Below, in pieces: positions 1-11,091 of a stretch of 64,000 bases of DNA. The translations under genes and the position numbers were made by a program. Numbering within the stretch: the first letter of the stretch is position 1; the number at the start of each line of letters is the position of its first letter. The stretch spans positions 33,826-97,825 of the forward strand of contig JAEYRZ010000114.1 of the NCBI GenBank assembly GCA_023435265.1, read 5' to 3'. A model generated the notes under the pieces. That model worked only from the letters and a program-made list of their open reading frames with translations, did not search any database and was not told the DNA's origin. The stretch comes from Pseudomonadota bacterium (GTDB taxonomy: Bacteria; Desulfobacterota; Desulfobacteria; Desulfobacterales; Desulfosarcinaceae).

Positions 1-122
1 TCGTGATAGAGAAGGCCGCGGAAAGCGGCATCGCGATCGATTTCCGGACGCACGCCAAGGTGGGATGCCTGGTGACGCTCTGGTCGCTGCTGTGTCTGGT
101 CGGCTGGATATACCTTATTTAA
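1..122 (+). CDS. C-terminal end of an integral membrane permease (ArsB/NhaD/SLC13-like), partial
   Basis: Only the last 39 codons are inside the window, ending in TAA at 120-122. The peptide has a short polar stretch (VIEKAAESGIAIDFRTHAKV) followed by a hydrophobic segment ending WIYLI. That arrangement, with a cytoplasmic loop of the type 'A...GI.IDF.T...VG...T' and one last membrane helix, resembles the C-terminus of ion-transporter (ArsB/NhaD) permeases. Its end overlaps the convergent sodC stop by eight bases. Substrate and full length cannot be judged from this fragment, and the family call is tentative. Confidence 0.45.
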   Translation, partial: VIEKAAESGIAIDFRTHAKVGCLVTLWSLLCLVGWIYLI

Positions 123-639
123 TCAGCCCGCATGCAATCCGCGAACCGCCGCCGCCCAATTCACGCGGCTGATCTGCGTAATTATCGCCTCCGGCGTGGA
201 TCATCAGGGCACGGCCCTTGATGTCCTCCACTTTGATGCGCGGCGCCAGGACCGGATGATCCGCGCGGCCTTCCTGGTTGACGTAGAGCGCCGGCAGATC
301 GCCCAGGTGCCCCTCGCCGTAAGGCCCTTCATGTCGGCCGGTCCCTGCCGGATCGTAGTGCCCGCCAGCTGCCTGGCCCGGCACCATTTTGCCATCCTTT
401 TCAGCCGGGCTGCAGTCGCCGGATTCATGGATGTGAAAGCCGTGCAGACCGGGCGAGAGCCCGGTCAGTTGAGGCGTGAAAAGTGTTCCGTAGCGGTTGT
501 CGCTCACGATGACCGTGCCGATTTTCTGCCCGACGCCCTCCGTCGTCACATAGTGCATCTCCACCTCGATCTCCTCGGCGGCGGCCGCGCCGGCGAAAAG
601 GCCCAGGGCCAGCAGGGTGATGCATGCGAGGATCTTCAT
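115..639 (-). CDS. sodC: Periplasmic Cu-Zn superoxide dismutase
   Basis: Converts superoxide to oxygen and hydrogen peroxide in the periplasm. The 174-residue product starts with a Sec signal peptide (MKILACITLL..., cleavage near AAAAEE). The metal-ligand motifs GFHIHESGDC, AGGHYDP, GHLGD and MIHAGGDNY are present, as are two cysteines for the family disulfide (in SGDC and in ACGLIK at the end). The start at 639 is chosen because AAGGAGG lies just upstream and the signal peptide begins there; the longer frame to 705 adds only a basic, unlikely leader. It is monocistronic and convergent with the permease end. It gives an anaerobe protection against transient oxygen. Confidence 0.93.
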   Translation of the reverse strand: MKILACITLLALGLFAGAAAAEEIEVEMHYVTTEGVGQKIGTVIVSDNRYGTLFTPQLTGLSPGLHGFHIHESGDCSPAEKDGKMVPGQAAGGHYDPAGTGRHEGPYGEGHLGDLPALYVNQEGRADHPVLAPRIKVEDIKGRALMIHAGGDNYADQPRELGGGGSRIACGLIK

Positions 640-752
640 CGTTTTCCTCCTTGGGCGGCGGCCGGTTTTCGCGCCCGCCTGCCGTTTAAAAATGATGTTC
701 AACATAATACCGGACCCGGCCCGTAAAAGGGGGAACTTGGATGTATGTTGGC

Positions 753-779
753 CGTAGGGGCGGTGCGAACCGCCCCTGC
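753..779. repeat. REP-like palindrome between sodC and uvrA
   Basis: A GTAGGGGCGG arm and a CCGCCCCTGC arm face each other around a short centre (7 bp core stem GGGGCGG/CCGCCCC). The GTAGGGGCGG edge is identical to the ends of the REP palindromes at 50607-50682 and 50983-51075, so this is probably a solitary member of the same family. It lies just downstream of uvrA. There is no U-tract, so terminator function is uncertain. Confidence 0.6.
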
Positions 780-792
780 CTCGCGCGGGATT

Positions 793-3672
<2,880 letters not shown>

Positions 3673-3858
3673 CTGAGTTCCTGATCGTATTGGCTCGCAA
3701 CCGGCGAATATCAGCATTTTTGAAACGATTTCAACGCGATTTCCGCGTGGCGTCCGGTGCAGTTCTTCCGTTCGTATATCGATTTTATCGATTTTAATCC
3801 ACTCCCCCATAAGAGATGGCGGGGTGCCCTTCAAAGTCTGTTTTCTTTTATATCGGAT

Positions 3859-3984
3859 GGTCGGATCGGAGTCGGAATCGGGAATCGGGGTGGTCATCCT
3901 TATCAGAATGCACCGACATATTTACCTTTGGAGCCTGACCTGCCAGCGGGTTTGTTGATATCGATTCCGACACCGATCCCGACC
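3859..3984. repeat. Imperfect inverted repeat in the uvrA-tauE intergenic region
   Basis: The 381 bases between uvrA and the TauE gene hold no convincing gene. They contain a GGTCGGATCGGAGTCGGAAT-type arm (3859-3880) and a near-complementary CGATTCCGACACCGATCCCG-type arm (3962-3984), about 80 bases apart, with one extra base and one mismatch. The left arm also repeats GAATCGG in tandem. This composition looks like a dispersed intergenic element rather than an operator. It could fold into a large cruciform downstream of both flanking promoters. Confidence 0.5.
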
Positions 3985-4053
3985 GCGAAAATTCAACCGA
4001 TCCGTACATCCTGGCTTTGACGGGACCTCGGGAGAGTGGGAGGATTGGAACCT

Positions 4054-4818
4054 TCACATACCCTGAACGTCGAACATCATGTGGATGCCGGCCAGCGAGA
4101 GACCGAAGATGAAGATCTCCTTCATTGTCTGGTCCGGGATGCGGCCGGCCAGGCGCGGGCCCAGCTGGCCTCCCAGGATCACCCCCGGGATGGCCCAGAG
4201 CACCACCTTAAACGCAAAGAGATCGCCGATCAGGAGATGCAGGGCGGCGGCGAACGCAGCGCTGACGGCCATGACGATCAGGCAGGAGCCCATGGCCGCC
4301 TCCATACTCAGTCGCAGGCGGTTGCGCAGGATCGGCACGAGAAAATCGCCGACGCCCATGGACAGCAGCCCGGTCAGCACGGCGAAAACCGTTGAGAGCC
4401 ACAGGTAGGGTGCCGCCCGGCGCAGCGTGGTGGCCCTGTCGACGGCGCTGATCGTCTCCTCGTGGGTATAGACGAAGACTAGGGCCATGACGAGACTGAT
4501 GGTCCCCAACAGAAAAAGGATCGATCCGGCCGGGATCAGCTTGGAGAGCCAAACGCCGAAGGGAATGCCGATCAGGGCGCAGGCCGAGAGATACAGGGCC
4601 AGGGCAAGATCGGCTTTGCGGGTTCGGATGACGGCGACGCTGCCGGATCCCATGCCGCCGACCTGGATGATCAGGGATGTGGTGACCGCCTGGACCGGGT
4701 CGAGGCGGGCAACCAGCAGCAGGTACGGCATCCAGAGGATGCCGCCCCCGAACCCGACCAGCGTCACCAGGGTGGCGATTATGAAACCCGCGGGCAGGGC
4801 CAGCCACTCACCGATCAC
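4054..4818 (-). CDS. TauE/SafE-family sulfite/organosulfonate exporter-like permease
   Basis: Integral membrane protein of 254 residues with about eight predicted hydrophobic helices. The N-terminal TLVTLVGFGGGILWMPYLLL segment and the repeated GxGGG...P pattern in both halves are typical of the TauE/SafE (DUF81) family, which moves sulfur-containing or other small anions. Its start overlaps the upstream HAMP-protein stop by four bases (ATGA), so the two are co-translated. Substrate is not deducible. In a sulfur-metabolising organism, sulfite, sulfonate or sulfoacetate export are plausible inferences only. Confidence 0.85.
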   Translation of the reverse strand: MIGEWLALPAGFIIATLVTLVGFGGGILWMPYLLLVARLDPVQAVTTSLIIQVGGMGSGSVAVIRTRKADLALALYLSACALIGIPFGVWLSKLIPAGSILFLLGTISLVMALVFVYTHEETISAVDRATTLRRAAPYLWLSTVFAVLTGLLSMGVGDFLVPILRNRLRLSMEAAMGSCLIVMAVSAAFAAALHLLIGDLFAFKVVLWAIPGVILGGQLGPRLAGRIPDQTMKEIFIFGLSLAGIHMMFDVQGM

Positions 4819-5429
4819 CGCACGCCCTCCGGTTTTGCTTTGAGATTCGCTCCGGGTTCTGGTAAGAGGCGGAAACCATTCAAAAAACCGCTGAGCCAGC
4901 TAATTTTTTCTTCGATCTGGTCCAGTTGCACGCAATTTTGGGGATCCTGCCCGGCCCGCAGCCGTAACGCCTCCAGCGAAGTGCGGATGGAAGCATCCGT
5001 TGATAGGCCGAAAGCGACGATTTCATGGATGTTGCTGGACAATCCATTGATGGTTTCCCCGAGCAGACCGATCTCGTCCTGCCGCGTGACGTGAATCGTG
5101 CGGCTCAGATCACCCTCGGAGATTAGCCGCGATTGGTCCACCATGTGCCGCAACGGCCCTGTAATCCTGCGGATGAGCATCACCAGTACGATCAGGGTGA
5201 CGATCGCCTGGACAATGCCCATCAGCATCGCCTTGTTCTGCAGAACCTTCAGGGCTTCGATGAGCTGGCCGGTAGCGGCTGCTCCTGCAGGATTCTGCAA
5301 TAATTGTTCGGCGTTGGACATGATGATGCGCACCGCCCATACGAATTCGACCGTGATCAGCAGAGCGGCTGCGGCAATGAAACCGAAATAAGTCAGCATC
5401 TGCCGTTCAAGCGTGGAATGCTTTTTCAT
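4815..5429 (-). CDS. Membrane protein with HAMP domain and no output domain
   Basis: A protein of about 204 residues. It has one membrane helix (about residues 15-37), a short periplasmic segment rich in alanine and glutamine, a second helix (about 70-95) and a HAMP domain (RRITGPLRHMVDQS ... EGDLSRTI ... DEIGLLGETI). About 65 helical residues follow, with neither methyl-accepting, kinase nor cyclase signatures. The start at 5429 (MKKHSTLERQ) is preferred because the frame upstream to 5543 is polar and unlike the family. It is translationally coupled to the TauE/SafE permease, so a sensing or gating partner role for that permease is possible. It could also be a truncated chemoreceptor. Confidence 0.7.
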   Translation of the reverse strand: MKKHSTLERQMLTYFGFIAAAALLITVEFVWAVRIIMSNAEQLLQNPAGAAATGQLIEALKVLQNKAMLMGIVQAIVTLIVLVMLIRRITGPLRHMVDQSRLISEGDLSRTIHVTRQDEIGLLGETINGLSSNIHEIVAFGLSTDASIRTSLEALRLRAGQDPQNCVQLDQIEEKISWLSGFLNGFRLLPEPGANLKAKPEGVR

Positions 5430-5973
5430 AAAGCCCTGAATCCATCGGAAGCGCGCACCGTTCCTGGCATGCCGATCTGAAGTTTTCACATCTTGTTCAT
5501 GTTTATCGGATTTCCGGCCGAAATACTTAGTACACGTTTTCATAAATTCGATAATGTACAGCCACCCGGCCGGCAGATCATTTTTGGCGCAGATGCGCCG
5601 AGAGTCTAAAGAGATTCATATCATCCGGACGTACTGCCTGCGGGATCGGTTTGGGTTCATGATCTTAAAGTGTCAATATTAGGACCAGGCTCACCTAATT
5701 CGGCTGTCATTTTTTCGTTCCGTAGCGTAGGGCCTCGACCGGAATTCGCATGCCGGCCACCGGGTTGAATCGAATCCGGTTGAATCAAAAGGATTTTCCG
5801 ATTTTTTTGAAGCCACTCCAAAGGTGGAGAGGTCTTACGAAAAGCAGTTAATTTTTGGCAGGTATTTTGCTTATGGATTTTTATGGGTATCGTAATCGGT
5901 TCATTCATTAAACGGCATTCACTCATCGGATGTTTCGGTTCCTGGAAACCGGCACCTTTCAAAATGCAGAGGA
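5430..5973. other. Gene-free interval upstream of the winged-helix-like protein
   Basis: About 540 bases with lower GC than the surroundings. A 101-codon open frame on the minus strand (5657-5962) has no ribosome-binding site at its start, no recognisable domain and unusual codon use, so it is not called. The stretch presumably holds the divergent promoters of the HAMP/TauE pair and of the gene at 5980. No convincing -35/-10 pair or operator was identified. Confidence 0.4.
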
Positions 5974-5979
5974 ATGAAA

Positions 5980-6462
5980 ATGGCCAATCACAGTCATCTG
6001 GCGGATAAGGTCTTCAAACGTTCGACGCACACCGATCTTTCGGCCCATAAGAACGATCTCCAGCTTTTTAATATTCTTCTGGCACTGGACGGCAAGCGCT
6101 CGCTGAGAACGATCGCGAAGGAGGATTTTTATGAACTGGATGCGCTGACCGCGAAGGTCGAGGAAATGATGATCCAGGGGCTGATCGAATCGACCGCAGG
6201 CGGTGGCGCGGTGGGCGGCCCAACGGGGCATGCCGATCAATCCTTCTTCAATCAACTGACTGCCGAACTCACGCGCATGGTCGGACCGGTCGCCGGCATG
6301 CTGATCAAGGATACTGTCGAGAAAACCGGGCACCATACCGGAAACTATCCACTGGGCAACATAGACGAGCTGCTGTCCGAACTGGCCACGTTCATTCAGG
6401 ACGAAGCTAAAAGCGCCGAATTTAAGCGTCAAATGCGCGCTCTGGCCGCCAAACAGCACTGA
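5980..6462 (+). CDS. Small protein with winged-helix-like N-terminus (unknown function)
   Basis: About 160 residues, cytosolic, with no signal peptide. Residues 25-70 (LFNILLALDGKRSLRTIA ... VEEMMIQGLIE) look like the winged-helix module found in DUF4388/PatA-type regulatory proteins. The C-terminal half (LTRMVGPVAGMLIKDTV ... LLSELATFIQDE) resembles the short helical domain often attached to bacterial kinases and response-regulator-like proteins, where it is thought to mediate oligomerisation. The ATG at 5980 is chosen over 5974 because AGAGGA is six bases upstream of it and directly abuts the earlier one. Isolated gene. A role in signalling is an inference. Confidence 0.7.
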   Translation: MANHSHLADKVFKRSTHTDLSAHKNDLQLFNILLALDGKRSLRTIAKEDFYELDALTAKVEEMMIQGLIESTAGGGAVGGPTGHADQSFFNQLTAELTRMVGPVAGMLIKDTVEKTGHHTGNYPLGNIDELLSELATFIQDEAKSAEFKRQMRALAAKQH

Positions 6463-7041
6463 TCGAATTCCCGCCGAAGGAAGTTTAGCCGTCCTGCAGA
6501 AATAAAAGCGGCGCCCCTTGCCACAGGATACCTTTTTTACTGAAGTTTGTCCGGCAAGTGACGATTATCCTGCCGAATATCATCCAGCTCCACAAATGAA
6601 CGGTGCCTGGCCGGCCTCTATCCGAGAGGGGGTAATCACAATGCCGATTTGGCAGGTGGCGCGTATAAAAAAGGAACTAAGATATCACCTCCGATCCGCA
6701 TTCCCAAATCGGTCCCCAAGCTCATTAATTATATTAAAACAGGGACATACGGATATGGTTCGATCCACCTGGGGGCTTTGGGGCGCCCTGCGCGCGCAGA
6801 AAACGGAACATTTGATTCCGATCGGGGTTGCGGTTCGATGATGAGTGGTTATAAGTGGCCAAATTGCTTGTGTTTTAATTTGTGGCATGGAACTTGGTTG
6901 GAGGCAGTCGCTAAAACGGCAGATCAAAGGGGAGGTGCGTCATAGCGCCGGGACGGTCCGGCGGACACAAGGATGCGTACCAAAATGGGTTGGTGGCGAT
7001 TCCGGTTTCTAATTCATTCTTTTCAGGAGGAGTAAAGTCAA
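6463..7041. other. Gene-free leader region before the kamA-type operon
   Basis: About 580 AT-richer bases. Overlapping plus-strand frames (6518-6841, 6649-6945) have no Shine-Dalgarno sequence or recognisable domains. A sequence at about 6882-6896 (TGTGGCATGGAACTTGG) superficially resembles a sigma-54 element but lacks the -12 GC. The length and low GC fit a promoter/regulatory region for the operon starting at 7042. A strong AGGAGGAG ribosome-binding site lies at 7024-7031. Confidence 0.4.
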
Positions 7042-8334
7042 ATGCACGTCAATCCCCGGCACACGAACAGGTGTAAAACACCGGTCAAAACTTCGCGTCA
7101 ATCCGAAGTGTGCTCAGAGGTCGAAGAGGAGCCTCCGAGTCGTACGGCTTGCGGTGTAACCTGCCCCCAAGCCAAAAAGAAAGCCCACCTTTTCATCCGC
7201 ACATTACCGAGCGACACCCAGCGACGGCGCAAGTTCAGAAAAACATACTACCCCGACATTTCCGATCAGCAGTGGAACGACTGGACGTGGCAGATCGCCA
7301 ACCGGGTACGCGGCCTCTCCCAGCTCAAGCGCTTTTTGAACCTTGCGCCCCATGAACGTATGGCCATGGAGTGCCTCGAATCGAAACTGCCGCTGGCGAT
7401 TACCCCTTATTACATGAGCCTGTTGGTGGGGCACAGTTCCGATTACGCATTGCGCCGGACGGTGGTGCCCAATGTCGCGGAATTCATGAAAATGCCGGAG
7501 GAAGCGGATGATCCGCTGGGCGAAGAAGATCAAAGCCCCGTACCCGGCCTGGTGCACCGCTATCCCGACCGGGTTTTATTTTTAACGCTGCATTTTTGCT
7601 CGACGTACTGCCGCTACTGCACACGGTCGCGGGTGGTGGGGCACGGACGCCTGTTCTTCGACCGCCAGCGCCTCGAGCGGGCGCTGGAGTATATCCGCCG
7701 CACGCCGACGGTGCGTGACGTGCTGCTCTCCGGCGGCGATCCGTTGACGCTGGGCGACAGCCGGCTCGAATGGCTGTTGTCGCGCCTGCGTCAGATCAAA
7801 CACGTGGAGATCATCCGCATCGGGACCAAGGTGCCGGCCGTGCTGCCCCAGCGCATCACCCCGCAGCTTGTTCGCATGTTGCGCCGTCACCATCCGCTCT
7901 GGATGAGCCTGCATTTTACCCACCCGGATGAATGTACGCCCGAGGCCTACCGCGCCTGCCAGCGCTTGGCCGATGCCGGCATCCCGCTGGGCTCTCAGAC
8001 GGTGCTGCTGCGCGACGTCAACGATTCGGTGCCGGTCATGCGCGACCTGATGCACCATTTGATGCGGATGCGGGTGCGGCCCTATTACCTTTACCAGTGC
8101 GATCCCATATCGGGATCGAGCCATTTCCGCACCTCTGTCGAGAAGGGGCTGGAGATCATCCGCGGCCTGCGCGGCTTTACCAGCGGGTATGCCGTACCGA
8201 CCTATGTGATCGACGCCCCTCACGGCGGTGGGAAGATACCCTTGACACCCGATTACTGCCTGGGACACGACGGCGGCGATCTGGTGCTGAAAAACTATGA
8301 AGGGAAAATGTTCCGCTATCCGGATGCCCTTTAG
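7042..8334 (+). CDS. kamA: Radical SAM aminomutase of the lysine 2,3-aminomutase family
   Basis: 430 residues. The radical SAM cluster motif CX3CX2C is C186-C190-C193. The PLP lysine is K398 in DAPHGGGKIP. By comparison with Clostridium subterminale lysine 2,3-aminomutase, the carboxylate-binding arginine (CTR, R195) and both aspartates that hold the substrate epsilon-amino group (YQCD, D354; and D391 seven residues before the PLP lysine) are kept. Glutamate 2,3-aminomutases replace those aspartates, so lysine or a similar amine is the likely substrate and beta-lysine the likely product. The N-terminus is about 45 residues longer and cysteine-bearing. First gene of a tight operon with ATP-grasp ligases and a GNAT-HDAC fusion. 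Confidence 0.9.
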   Translation: MHVNPRHTNRCKTPVKTSRQSEVCSEVEEEPPSRTACGVTCPQAKKKAHLFIRTLPSDTQRRRKFRKTYYPDISDQQWNDWTWQIANRVRGLSQLKRFLNLAPHERMAMECLESKLPLAITPYYMSLLVGHSSDYALRRTVVPNVAEFMKMPEEADDPLGEEDQSPVPGLVHRYPDRVLFLTLHFCSTYCRYCTRSRVVGHGRLFFDRQRLERALEYIRRTPTVRDVLLSGGDPLTLGDSRLEWLLSRLRQIKHVEIIRIGTKVPAVLPQRITPQLVRMLRRHHPLWMSLHFTHPDECTPEAYRACQRLADAGIPLGSQTVLLRDVNDSVPVMRDLMHHLMRMRVRPYYLYQCDPISGSSHFRTSVEKGLEIIRGLRGFTSGYAVPTYVIDAPHGGGKIPLTPDYCLGHDGGDLVLKNYEGKMFRYPDAL

Positions 8335-8382
8335 CAAGTTGGTTTCAACGGCTTGTCGCCGTCATATGGAGGACGGCGCGTG

Positions 8383-8961
8383 ATGAGTGTCCAGCAGATA
8401 CCCAGTGTTATGATTTCAGAAGCCCCGGCGGTGTTCGACCACCAGTCGGAAGCCGTCGGGGCGATCTGCCGGGTTTGCGCCCGGCAGCGGCGGACGTGCT
8501 GCCAGTATCATGATATCTATGTTACGCTCGGCGATTGCCGGCGGATTCAGACGATCACCCGCGAGATCGACTTCTTTGAATACCGGGGATGCGCCGATAT
8601 GGCCTATGCGGACCAGAATGACGATCCCGTCTGGCAGCAAAAGGTGTTCCGTAGCGACGGATCCCGGCGGGTCCTGAAGCAAAAATCCAACGGGGATTGC
8701 TGTTTTCTGACCGAAAGCGGATGCCGGCTGGCGCTCGATGTGCGCCCGCTGATTTGCCGGCTGTTTCCACATTACTACACGGAGAGCGGAATCAGCACCC
8801 TGTGGGATACCTCCTGTCCCATCACGGGCCAGCTCCCGGGCGAGGCCATCGAAACCGGCATCGCGGGCGTCCGGCGAAGCGAGGCCGAACGATGGCATCG
8901 CTTGCTTTACACCGAGATCCAATGGGAAGGACAGGCGGATGAGAATCGGATTGACCTATGA
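8383..8961 (+). CDS. YkgJ/Fli-type cysteine-cluster protein
   Basis: 192 residues. It has the zinc- or iron-chelating cysteine pattern of the UPF0153/YkgJ family: CRVCARQRRTCC near residue 27, CCFL..SGCRLA near 107 and RPLICRLFP near 122. Members are thought to bind a metal and have no settled function. The ATG at 8383 is preferred because GGAGGA ends nine bases before it; an upstream TTG at 8353 would add only ten residues. Its end overlaps the next ligase gene by 23 bases, so it is clearly part of the operon. In this context it may be an accessory maturation, redox or hydroxylase-like factor; that is inference. Confidence 0.85.
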   Translation: MSVQQIPSVMISEAPAVFDHQSEAVGAICRVCARQRRTCCQYHDIYVTLGDCRRIQTITREIDFFEYRGCADMAYADQNDDPVWQQKVFRSDGSRRVLKQKSNGDCCFLTESGCRLALDVRPLICRLFPHYYTESGISTLWDTSCPITGQLPGEAIETGIAGVRRSEAERWHRLLYTEIQWEGQADENRIDL

Positions 8962-9970
8962 CCTGCGTTCCGAATATCTGGCCGCCGGCTACGGCGAAGA
9001 GGAAACGGCCGAATTCGACCGCGAAGAAACCGTCGCGGCCATCGAATCGACACTGCAGCAGCTGGGTCATGCCACGGAGCGCATCGGGAATGCCCGCAGC
9101 CTGATCGCACGGCTGACCGCAGGCGATCGCTGGGAGTTGGTGTTCAATATCGCCGAAGGGCTGACCGGCATCGGCCGCGAAGCCCAGGTGCCGGCGATCC
9201 TCGATCTCTACGGAATTCCCTACACCTTCTCGGACCCTCTGGTGATGGCGCTCACCCTTCACAAGGGAATGACCAAGCGCGTGCTGCGCGACGCCGGCAT
9301 CCCGACGCCCGACTTCGTGGTTGCCGAACGGCTGCGCGACCTCGACGAGCTGTCCTTCGGGCCGCCCTATTTCCTGAAGCCTGTGGCCGAAGGAACTGGA
9401 AAGGGCGTCACGCCCGAATCGATCGTCCGACGCCGCAACGATCTGAGCGAAACATTCAACCGGCTGCTCGCGCAGTTCAATCAACCGGTGCTGGTGGAGC
9501 GTTATCTCCCCGGGCGTGAATTCACGACCGCCATCGTGGGAACCGGCCCCGACGCCCAGATTCTCGGCACCATGGAGATCCAGTTGCTGCAGAACGCCGA
9601 CCCGGAGGTTTACTCCTATACCAATAAAGAATTGTGCGAAGACCGGGTCGTCTACAAGCTTGTCCGCCCCCAGGAAGACATCGTGGTGCGCAAGGTCGAG
9701 CAGATCACCCTGGACGCCTGGCGCGTGCTCGGCTGCAGAGACGCCGGGCGTGCCGATCTGCGCTGCGATGAAAAAGGCGTGCCGCAATTCATGGAGGTCA
9801 ATCCGCTGGCCGGATTGCATCCGCAGCATTCGGATTTGCCCATCATCTGCAACCACCTGGGCATCCCCTTTTTGCGACTGATCGATCGCATCGTCAACTC
9901 GGCGCGGCGCCGCATCGGACGTGAAATGATCGGAAAGCTCCCCATCGATGCACGTCGCGATCGTCCATAA
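8939..9970 (+). CDS. ATP-grasp ligase, D-alanine-D-alanine ligase-like (first copy)
   Basis: 343 residues. The N-terminal domain (FNIAEGLTGIGREAQVPAIL, equivalent to the Ddl FN.LHG.GEDG region) is followed by the ATP-grasp fold: FLKPVAEGTGKGV near 147, LVERYLPGREFTTAIV near 185 and the Mg-binding FMEVNPLAGLHP near 280. The Ddl dipeptide-binding sequence around the classic omega loop differs (SYTNKELCEDRVVYKLV), which argues against a plain D-Ala-D-Ala ligase. Start has GAAGGA upstream. It overlaps both neighbours by 23 bases. Probably joins an amino acid or beta-amino acid to another amine using acyl-phosphate chemistry. Confidence 0.88.
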   Translation: MRIGLTYDLRSEYLAAGYGEEETAEFDREETVAAIESTLQQLGHATERIGNARSLIARLTAGDRWELVFNIAEGLTGIGREAQVPAILDLYGIPYTFSDPLVMALTLHKGMTKRVLRDAGIPTPDFVVAERLRDLDELSFGPPYFLKPVAEGTGKGVTPESIVRRRNDLSETFNRLLAQFNQPVLVERYLPGREFTTAIVGTGPDAQILGTMEIQLLQNADPEVYSYTNKELCEDRVVYKLVRPQEDIVVRKVEQITLDAWRVLGCRDAGRADLRCDEKGVPQFMEVNPLAGLHPQHSDLPIICNHLGIPFLRLIDRIVNSARRRIGREMIGKLPIDARRDRP

Positions 9971-10955
9971 CGCCATCTCCCAATCGAGCGCAGCCGATGA
10001 AAAGGACGTGCTCGCCCAGGCTGAAGCGGTTCATTTGGCTTTGCGCGAGCTTGGCCATGCGCCCGATTATTTGACCTGCGACCTGGATTTGTCTTCGATT
10101 CATTCGACGCTGAGCGCCCGGCGGCCCGATCTCGTCTTCAACCTGGTCGAATCGCTGGCCGGCACCGGACGCCTGCTGCACTGCTTCCCCGGCTTGGTCG
10201 ATGCACTGGGGCTGCCCTATACCGGCGCATCGGCCGAGGCGCTGTTCATGACCTCCAACAAAATCGTGGCCAAAGAGCGGCTGCTGGCCGCGGGCCTGCC
10301 CACACCGGCGTGGTTCGGGCCGTGGGGCTCGGCCCAGGCCGCCGGGGGGCGTGCGTTGCCGGACCGGGCGGCGCAAGGACGCTGGATCGTAAAATCGGTC
10401 TGGGAACACGCCTCGATCGGTATCGACGCCGGCGCCATCCTGCGGGACCCCAGCCCGCAGACATTGATTCGGCATCTTGCGCAGCGTGCGCCTCTGCTCG
10501 GCGGCGCCTGCTTCGCCGAAGCCTTTGTCGAAGGCCGCGAGTTCAACCTGTCGATTCTGGACGGCCCCGACGGCCCCGAGGTGCTGCCGCCCGCCGAAAT
10601 TGTCTTCGAGGGTTATGGCGCCGGTCAGGAACGCATCGTCGATTACCGGGCCAAATGGGACGATGCCTCTTACGAATACCACCACACGCCGCGCCGTTTC
10701 GACTTCGCCGAGGCGGAGCACGCCCTTCTCGCGCGCCTGATCGAACTGGCCCTTGCGTGCTGGACTCTTTTCGGCCTGCGCGGGTACGCGCGCGTCGATT
10801 TCCGTGTCGATGACGCCGGGAACCCTTGGATCCTGGAAATCAACGCCAACCCCTGCATCTCGCCCGACGCCGGTTTCGCGGCCGCCCTGGAACGCGCCGG
10901 TATTTCCTACACCCGGGCGGTTCAGCGAATCGTGAATGCCGCCCTTCATCCCTGA
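9948..10955 (+). CDS. ATP-grasp ligase, D-alanine-D-alanine ligase-like (second copy)
   Basis: 335 residues, clearly a paralogue of the preceding gene but diverged. It has the N-terminal FNLVESLAGTGRLLHC region, GWF/WIVKSVWEHASIGI ATP-binding strand near residue 145, CFAEAFVEGREFNLSIL near 187 and the metal-binding ILEINANPCISPDAG near 295. Its active-site loop (YRAKWDDASYEYHHTPRRF) is more Ddl-like (Y.AKW) than the first copy's. Having two unlike ligases side by side suggests two successive amide bonds or a heterodimer. It starts 23 bases inside the upstream gene and ends 136 bases before the GNAT-HDAC fusion. Confidence 0.88.
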   Translation: MHVAIVHNAISQSSAADEKDVLAQAEAVHLALRELGHAPDYLTCDLDLSSIHSTLSARRPDLVFNLVESLAGTGRLLHCFPGLVDALGLPYTGASAEALFMTSNKIVAKERLLAAGLPTPAWFGPWGSAQAAGGRALPDRAAQGRWIVKSVWEHASIGIDAGAILRDPSPQTLIRHLAQRAPLLGGACFAEAFVEGREFNLSILDGPDGPEVLPPAEIVFEGYGAGQERIVDYRAKWDDASYEYHHTPRRFDFAEAEHALLARLIELALACWTLFGLRGYARVDFRVDDAGNPWILEINANPCISPDAGFAAALERAGISYTRAVQRIVNAALHP

Positions 10956-11091
10956 ATCCGAGGCCCGGTGCAGTCGATCGGAAGGCAGGGAGTTGCCCGA
11001 TTTCCTCTGTGCGGCCCGGGTCCACTGTGATAAATCAAAGATGCCTGGTCGTATCTCCGGTGTTTTTTGCCGCTGTGCATAGGTGAAGCCG

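Noticed and set aside
3757..4020. 87-codon plus-strand frame between uvrA and tauE
   Set aside because: Runs through an inverted repeat and has no domain or initiation signal.
5657..5962. 101-codon minus-strand frame
   Set aside because: No ribosome-binding site, no domain, atypical composition.
6882..6898. Sigma-54-like TGGCAT-N5-TTGG sequence
   Set aside because: Lacks the essential GC at -12.
6518..6945. Plus-strand frames before kamA
   Set aside because: Overlapping frames without Shine-Dalgarno or homology; likely leader DNA.
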